Assembly (NCBI RefSeq): GCF_014648815.1
Contig: NZ_BMRV01000003.1
Span: 558,001 to 622,000 of the forward strand
Length of the DNA stretch: 64,000 nucleotides
Reading direction: 5' to 3'
Source: Streptomyces flaveolus
GTDB lineage: Bacteria; Actinomycetota; Actinomycetes; Streptomycetales; Streptomycetaceae
Shown: piece by piece, positions 59,337-64,000 of the stretch
Numbering within the stretch: position 1 is the stretch's first letter
How the letters are laid out: each line of letters starts with the position of its first letter
Notes under the pieces: generated by a model
What the model was told of the DNA's origin: nothing
What the model saw: only the letters and a program-made list of their open reading frames with translations
Databases searched by the model: none
Program-made: the position numbers and the translations under genes

Positions 59337-61556
59337 ATGGCCTCACGCCTGTACGCCTGGGCGCGCTGGATGGTTCGCCGCCGCCGTTGGGTGATCGCGA
59401 CCTGGATACTCCTTCTCGCCGTCGTCGGCGGTCTGGGGGCGACACTCCACGGAAAGACGTCCACGGAGTTCACCGTCCCCGGCGTCGAAGCGCAGGAGGC
59501 GCAGGACCTCCTGAAGGCGAAGTTCCCGCCCGCCGCCGGTGGCGTCGTACGCATCGTGGTCGCCGCCCCCGAGGGGAAGACCGTCACGGACCCGGCGCAG
59601 CAGAAGGTCCTCGAGGGCGTTCTGCGCGAGGCGGCGACGGTGGACGGCGTCGTCGACGTCTCCCGGCCGGCCAAGAGCGGCGCCGTGTCGGCCGACCGGA
59701 CCATCGCCTATTCCGACGTCCGGTTCAAGGACGAAGCCCCCGAGGTGACGGAAGAAGCCAAGGAAGAGCTCGCCACCGCCGTCGAGCCTCTCCGCGACGC
59801 GGGGATGCAGGTTGAGCTGGGCGGCTCCGCCATGCTTCCGCAGACCGAAGCGGGAGGCCCGGCCGAACTCGTCGGTGTCGTCATCGCCTTCGTGGTTCTC
59901 GCCGTCGCCCTCGGCTCCGTCGTCGCGGCCGGACTGCCCCTGCTGACCGCGCTCCTCGGAGTCGCCGTCGGCCTGCTCGGCACCATGTTCGTCTCCGGCT
60001 TCGTGGAGATGACGGGCACCGCGACCGTGCTCGCCCTGATGATCGGCCTCGCGGTCGGCATCGACTACGCCCTGTTCGTCATCTCCCGGCACCGCGAACA
60101 GCTCGCCGACCCCGACACCAGCTGGGAGGAGTCGATCGCACGCGCCACCGCCACGGCCGGTAGCGCCGTCGTCTTCGCCGGCGCGACGGTCGTCATCGCA
60201 CTCGCCGCCCTGGCCGTCACCGGCATTCCCTTCCTCACGATCATGGGCCTCGCCGGTGCCGGGACCGTCCTGATCGCCGTTCTGGTCGCCATCAGCTTGC
60301 TCCCGGCCGTACTCGGAGTGTTCGGCGAGCGGATGCGCCCGCGCCGGCCCAAGCGGAAGAGCAAGGGGAAGAACCGCGCCCCCGGCTCCTGGGGCCTGGC
60401 CTGGGCCCGCGGCGTCACCCGCACCCCGGCCGTCGTCCTTGTCGCCGGCATACTGGGCCTGCTGACACTGGCCCTGCCTGCCCGCGACCTGCGCCTCGGC
60501 CTGCCCAGCTACGCCGCCCAGCCCGAGGCCAGTACTCAGCACCAGAGCTACGACCTGCTCAGCGAGGGCTTCGGGCCCGGTTTCAACGCCACCCTCATCA
60601 CCGTCGTCGACACCGACAACATCCCGCAGGACCAGCGGCAGGGCGCCGTGACCCACCTGCGCGGCACACTCGTCGCCGACAAGAACGTGGCCGCCGTCTC
60701 GCCCCCCGTGTCCAGCCCTTCCGGTGACGTCGTGGTCATGGCGGTGGTGCCGAAGTCGAGTCCCGACGCGGAGGCCACCACCGACCTGGTCCACCGCATG
60801 CGCGACCAGGCGCCCGAGGTCGCCGGTGCGGGCGGGGCCCTCTACGTCACCGGACAGACGGCCATGGCGATCGACGTCGCCGACAAGCTCGGCGACGCAC
60901 TGCCGCTGTTCATCGGCGTCATCGTCCTCCTCGCTCTGCTCCTGCTGGCCATCGCCTTCCGGTCGGTCCTCGTTCCCCTCAAGGCGGCGCTCGGATTCCT
61001 GCTGTCGGTGGGCGCGAGCCTGGGCGCCTCGGTCTGGGTCTTCCAGCAGGGTCACCTGAACGGTCTGCTCGACGTGTCGGCTGTCGGACCGGTCACCAGC
61101 TTCCTGCCGATCCTGCTGACCGGTGTGCTCTTCGGTCTCGCCATGGACTACGAGGTGTTCCTCGTCAGCCGGATGCGCGAGCACTACGAGCACCACAAGA
61201 ACGCGGCCGAAGCGATCGCCCAGGGCGTTTCCAGCAGCGCACGGGTCGTCGTGGCCGCCGCACTGATCATGGTTGCGGTCTTCGGTGGCTTCGTCTTCAA
61301 CGACGACCCGATCGTCAAGGCCATCGGCTTCTCACTCGCCTTCGGAGTGTTCATCGACGCCTTCGTCGTGCGCATGACGCTCGTGCCCGCCGCCATGGCC
61401 CTGCTCGGACGGCGTGCGTGGAGCATGCCCCGCTGGCTGGACCGGCTGCTCCCGGACGTCGACATCGAAGGTGCGCGTCTGCCCGCCGCGGCACCGGCCG
61501 AGCGGCCGGAAAGCGAGAAGAAGGACCGGCGACGCGAGACGGCGGCCCGGGTCTGA
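59337..61556 (+). CDS. MMPL/RND family exporter
   Basis: A 739-residue RND-type membrane transporter of the MMPL group, found in actinomycetes as lipid, drug or small-molecule exporter. It has twelve predicted helices in two halves, each with a large external loop: about 35-185 (TSTEFTVPGVEAQEAQDLLK) and 395-535. Hallmarks are the GLAVGIDYALFVISRHRE motif in the first half and LFGLAMDYEVFLVSRMREHY in the second, with the acidic residues of the proton relay. The hydrophilic C-terminus (about 700-739) is charged. ATG 59337 lacks a strong ribosome site but fits the family. A terminator follows. Confidence 0.9.
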   Translation: MASRLYAWARWMVRRRRWVIATWILLLAVVGGLGATLHGKTSTEFTVPGVEAQEAQDLLKAKFPPAAGGVVRIVVAAPEGKTVTDPAQQKVLEGVLREAATVDGVVDVSRPAKSGAVSADRTIAYSDVRFKDEAPEVTEEAKEELATAVEPLRDAGMQVELGGSAMLPQTEAGGPAELVGVVIAFVVLAVALGSVVAAGLPLLTALLGVAVGLLGTMFVSGFVEMTGTATVLALMIGLAVGIDYALFVISRHREQLADPDTSWEESIARATATAGSAVVFAGATVVIALAALAVTGIPFLTIMGLAGAGTVLIAVLVAISLLPAVLGVFGERMRPRRPKRKSKGKNRAPGSWGLAWARGVTRTPAVVLVAGILGLLTLALPARDLRLGLPSYAAQPEASTQHQSYDLLSEGFGPGFNATLITVVDTDNIPQDQRQGAVTHLRGTLVADKNVAAVSPPVSSPSGDVVVMAVVPKSSPDAEATTDLVHRMRDQAPEVAGAGGALYVTGQTAMAIDVADKLGDALPLFIGVIVLLALLLLAIAFRSVLVPLKAALGFLLSVGASLGASVWVFQQGHLNGLLDVSAVGPVTSFLPILLTGVLFGLAMDYEVFLVSRMREHYEHHKNAAEAIAQGVSSSARVVVAAALIMVAVFGGFVFNDDPIVKAIGFSLAFGVFIDAFVVRMTLVPAAMALLGRRAWSMPRWLDRLLPDVDIEGARLPAAAPAERPESEKKDRRRETAARV

Positions 61557-61573
61557 TCGGACCGCCCGCACCG

Positions 61574-61621
61574 CACCACCCTGCGCCTCCCGTACGACCC
61601 GGAGGCGCAGGGTGGTGTTTT
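61574..61621 (+). terminator. Intrinsic terminator after the MMPL gene
   Basis: CACCACCCTGCGCCTCC pairs perfectly with GGAGGCGCAGGGTGGTG (17 bp) around a 10-base loop and is followed by TTTT. It is the best intrinsic terminator in the window and isolates the MMPL gene from the quinone oxidoreductase downstream. Confidence 0.85.
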
Positions 61622-61641
61622 GGCGTGATTGACCCAGAATG

Positions 61642-61686
61642 TTGACACTGCACACTCGGGGGATTAATGTATGGGATGTAAACATT
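61642..61686 (+). promoter_or_regulatory. Quinone oxidoreductase promoter with regulon operator
   Basis: TTGACA (61642-61647) and TAATGT (61665-61670), 17 bases apart, form a strong promoter. AATGT-N11-ACATT (61666-61686), a perfect inverted repeat, starts in the -10 box. It shares 8 consecutive bases (GTAAACAT) with the site at 40889 upstream of the OYE gene. A half-site, AATGT, lies at 61638. It is the fourth promoter of the proposed TetR regulon. Confidence 0.75.
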
Positions 61687-61713
61687 CCCCTCGTTCGTCG
61701 GAACGGAGTTGTC

Positions 61714-62682
61714 ATGAAGGCTGTGTCGATCACGGAGCACGGTGGTCCCGAGGTTCTGCAGTGGGTGGAGGCCGAGGACCCGACGCCCGCTGCGGGTGAG
61801 GTGGTCGTCGATGTGGTGGCCAGTGCTCTGAACCGGGCGGACGTGATGCAGCGGTGGGGGCTGTATCCGCTGCAGCCGGGCTGGTCGCCGTACCCGGGAC
61901 TGGAGGTCTCCGGCCGCATCAGCGCGATCGGTGAGGGCGTGACCGGCTGGCAGGTGGGCGACGAGGTGTGCGCCCTGCTGACGGGCGGAGGGTATGCGCA
62001 GAAGGTCGCCGTTCCCGCGGGACAGCTGCTCACGATCCCGAAGGGTGTCGGGCTGGCGGAGGCGGCGGGTCTGCCGGAGGTCACCGCCACCGTGTGGTCC
62101 AACGTCGTCATGACCGCGGGCCTGAAGGCGGGGGAAACCCTGCTGGTCCACGGCGGGGCCGGCGGTGTGGGGACGATGGCGATCCAGATCGCCAAGGCCC
62201 TGGGCGCCCGTGTGGTGACGACGGTGGGCGGCGCGGACAAGGTCGCCCGGGCCCGGGAGCTGGGTGCGGATCTGGCGATCGACTACCGCACCGAGGACTT
62301 CACCGAGCACGGTCCTTACGACGTGATCCTCGATGTCGTGGGCGGCGACTACCTGGAGCGCAACGTCGCATCGCTGGCCGCCGACGGCCGGCTGGTGGTG
62401 ATCGGGCTGCAAAAGGGGCTGGAGGGCCGGCTCAACCTCGCCGACATCGTCTTCAAGCGGGCGTCGGTGCACGGCACGACGCTGCGGACGCGTTCGAAGG
62501 AGTACAAGGCCGAGGTCGTGTCCGAGGTGCAGAAGAACGTGTGGCCCATGATCGAGAACGGCACGGTGCAGCTGGTCGTCGACCGGACCCTGCCGATGGC
62601 GGACGCCGCCGAGGGTCATCGTCTGCTGGAGGCCGGCGGTCACCTCGGCAAGATCCTCCTCCTCAACGACGACAACGCCTGA
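61714..62682 (+). CDS. Quinone oxidoreductase (zeta-crystallin type MDR)
   Basis: A 322-residue medium-chain reductase without zinc ligands, as in NADPH:quinone reductases and enone reductases. Its NADPH loop is LLVHGGAGGVGTMAIQIAKA, preceded by SALNRADVMQRWGLYP and GLEVSGRISAIGEGVTGWQV. It reduces quinones or other conjugated carbonyls. ATG 61714 follows GGAG. The promoter carries the same operator as the OYE/ALDH cluster at 36-41 kb, so it is probably controlled by the TetR protein of that cluster. Confidence 0.9.
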   Translation: MKAVSITEHGGPEVLQWVEAEDPTPAAGEVVVDVVASALNRADVMQRWGLYPLQPGWSPYPGLEVSGRISAIGEGVTGWQVGDEVCALLTGGGYAQKVAVPAGQLLTIPKGVGLAEAAGLPEVTATVWSNVVMTAGLKAGETLLVHGGAGGVGTMAIQIAKALGARVVTTVGGADKVARARELGADLAIDYRTEDFTEHGPYDVILDVVGGDYLERNVASLAADGRLVVIGLQKGLEGRLNLADIVFKRASVHGTTLRTRSKEYKAEVVSEVQKNVWPMIENGTVQLVVDRTLPMADAAEGHRLLEAGGHLGKILLLNDDNA

Positions 62683-62710
62683 CCGAGGGGCCCGAGCGTC
62701 CTGCGAGGCG

Positions 62711-63904
62711 TCAACCGGCGTTTGCACGACGGTCGGCGGGCCCCTTCCCCTGGAGGCGGACCGCCAGGAGCGCCGCACCGAAGTCCGCCGTCGTGCGCGG
62801 GTCGGAGAGGGACCGGCCCGTCAGTTCCTCGACACGCCGGACGCGGTAGCGGACGGTGTTGGGGTGGACGAAGAGGCTCTGCGCCGTGGCGTTGGCCGAG
62901 CCGCCGGAGGCGAACCAGTGCTCCAGGGTGCGCAGCAGGCGGGAGCGTTCCGCGGCCGGCAGGTCGAGGACCGGACCGAGCGTCACCCGCACCAGGCGGG
63001 CCGCCTCGTCGGGAGCCCCCGCGACGACCATCGCCAGCGGGTTGTCGTCGAACCGTGCCACGCCGGGACCGGCATCCGGCAGCACGGACAGGGCCAGCCG
63101 GGCGAAGCGCAGGTTCTGCGGAGTGCTCCGCAGCGACGGAAAAGACGGACTGAACCCCACACGGGCGCGACCTCGCCGCAGAATGCGCAGGCAGACGTCC
63201 TCCGCCGCGGTGGTGGGCAGCGCGATCAGCGCGAGCTGCTGGTCCGGCAGCAGCATCCAGGCGGAAGGAAGCTCCGCCTGTCGCAGCGCCGCCTCCGCCC
63301 CGGAGAGGGGGTCCTCGCCAGGAGTGCCGACCTCCGCGACGGCGACGGCATAGGGCCCCTGCTCGGGCAGCCCCAGCTCCCGGGCCGCCTCCCACAGGGT
63401 GTGGTCGGTGACCACGCCGGTGAACAGCGCCTCCACCAGGGCGGCACGTCGTGCCTGCCCCCATGAGGACAGCTCGGCGGCCTTCTCCCGGTAGGCGCCC
63501 GCCATCGCCTCCCCGTACAGGCCGAACAGCGCCCAGAACTGAGCGGACTCCGAGACCAGCAGATCGTCCGAGACCTCAGGACGGGTGCGCGCCTCCGCGA
63601 CGATCTCCGTCCACGCGAGCTCCGTGCCGATGCGGTACGCGCGCAGGGTGTCGGCCAACGGGACCCCCTGTTCCGCCCTGAGCCGCCCGGTCTCATGGGC
63701 GGCCCCGGAGTCGAAGTCGTCCTTGCGGCCGAGGTGCGTCAGAACGAAGTCCGCGTTGGCGTGACAGGAGCGTCGCAGCGACTCGAAGGAGACCAGCGAC
63801 TCGTCCTTGTACGCGTCGACCTCCGAGCGGATGCGGAGCGCCATTCTCTCGGCCAGCCCGGGGAGCCGCGAATGAAGTGCCGCGGCGACGCCCGAAATAT
63901 CCAT
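62711..63904 (-). CDS. PucR/CdaR-type transcriptional regulator
   Basis: A 397-residue regulator: an N-terminal RsbR-like or sensory region (about 1-150: GVAAALHSRLPGLAERMALR, DTLRAYRIGTELAWTEIVAE), a central GGDEF-like (CdaR) domain (about 165-320), and a C-terminal PucR helix-turn-helix (ATAQSLFVHPNTVRYRVRRV, followed by EELTGRSLSDPRTTADF). Such proteins are activators for catabolic genes. Start is uncertain: ATG 63904 or the GTG codons just before. It converges on the quinone oxidoreductase gene; its target could lie beyond the window. Confidence 0.88.
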   Translation of the reverse strand: MDISGVAAALHSRLPGLAERMALRIRSEVDAYKDESLVSFESLRRSCHANADFVLTHLGRKDDFDSGAAHETGRLRAEQGVPLADTLRAYRIGTELAWTEIVAEARTRPEVSDDLLVSESAQFWALFGLYGEAMAGAYREKAAELSSWGQARRAALVEALFTGVVTDHTLWEAARELGLPEQGPYAVAVAEVGTPGEDPLSGAEAALRQAELPSAWMLLPDQQLALIALPTTAAEDVCLRILRRGRARVGFSPSFPSLRSTPQNLRFARLALSVLPDAGPGVARFDDNPLAMVVAGAPDEAARLVRVTLGPVLDLPAAERSRLLRTLEHWFASGGSANATAQSLFVHPNTVRYRVRRVEELTGRSLSDPRTTADFGAALLAVRLQGKGPADRRANAG

Positions 63905-64000
63905 CACCACAGCTTACCGGGCTCGTTTTGTCGCTGAGAACAACTCGGGGGCGTGAGCGCTGTCGTACCGGCCATATGCCGTGCCGACGGACGGCGACAA

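Overview
This is a high-GC window with frequent GTG and TTG starts, short ATGA/GTGA gene overlaps, many one-component regulators (TetR, LysR, GlxA/AraC, XRE-MmyB, PadR, PucR) and a gamma-butyrolactone-receptor-like TetR protein. Together these point to an actinomycete chromosome, most likely Streptomyces or a close relative. Nearly everything is accessory metabolism, and decayed genes and insertion-sequence scars are common. That fits a chromosome-arm region, although some frameshifts could be sequence errors. I saw no rRNA, tRNA, CRISPR array or complete insertion sequence.

Left part (1-25 kb). A prephenate dehydratase of a type usual in alpha-proteobacteria is followed by a secreted pectate lyase-pectin methylesterase fusion, with a short leader ORF overlapping its start. 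Next come a LysE exporter, IS5 and MFS remnants, a TetR/SDR divergent pair with a clear operator, a broken aldo/keto reductase and a secreted trypsin-like protease. A GlxA-type regulator then faces an operon of DJ-1/PfpI protein, a small protein and three membrane proteins. After a HAD phosphatase and the ScbR-like receptor (its tail replaced by an IS481 scar) there is a run of metallo-beta-lactamase lipoprotein, alpha/beta hydrolase, two SnoaL-like proteins, an LLM flavin oxidoreductase and a GNAT-ACT fusion. It ends against a convergent LysR gene and a TSUP permease.

Middle part (25-48 kb). A large secreted PA14/fibronectin-III protein is followed by a PadR/membrane-protein pair with a probably leaderless promoter, and a decayed HTH gene. 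An XRE regulator is divergent from an alcohol dehydrogenase, cupin, broken SDR, lipoprotein and MFS exporter set. Then comes the most striking part of the window: a TetR gene, an aldehyde dehydrogenase, an acetoacetate-decarboxylase-like protein and an Old Yellow Enzyme homologue. Their promoters carry ATGT-N11-ACAT sites. The same site overlaps the promoter of a quinone oxidoreductase about 21 kb away, at 61.7 kb. I infer one regulon for reactive carbonyl, enone or quinone metabolism. Further on are a DUF3533 permease with its TetR gene, an Hsp31-like DJ-1 protein, a class 3 ALDH/saccharopine-reductase pair, and an operon of a 55-residue protein, a YedY-like molybdoenzyme, a flavin reductase and a zinc-ribbon protein.

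Right part (48-64 kb). A fatty-acyl or aryl-acyl CoA operon encodes AMP-dependent ligase, SDR (frameshifted), acyl-CoA dehydrogenase, ACAD10-type phosphotransferase and a metabolite:proton symporter. It faces a TetR gene across two 18-bp palindromes. Then come a Tat-exported neutral ceramidase, a mosaic of three truncated genes, a TetR/MMPL exporter pair with an operator between them, the regulon-linked quinone oxidoreductase and a PucR-type regulator.
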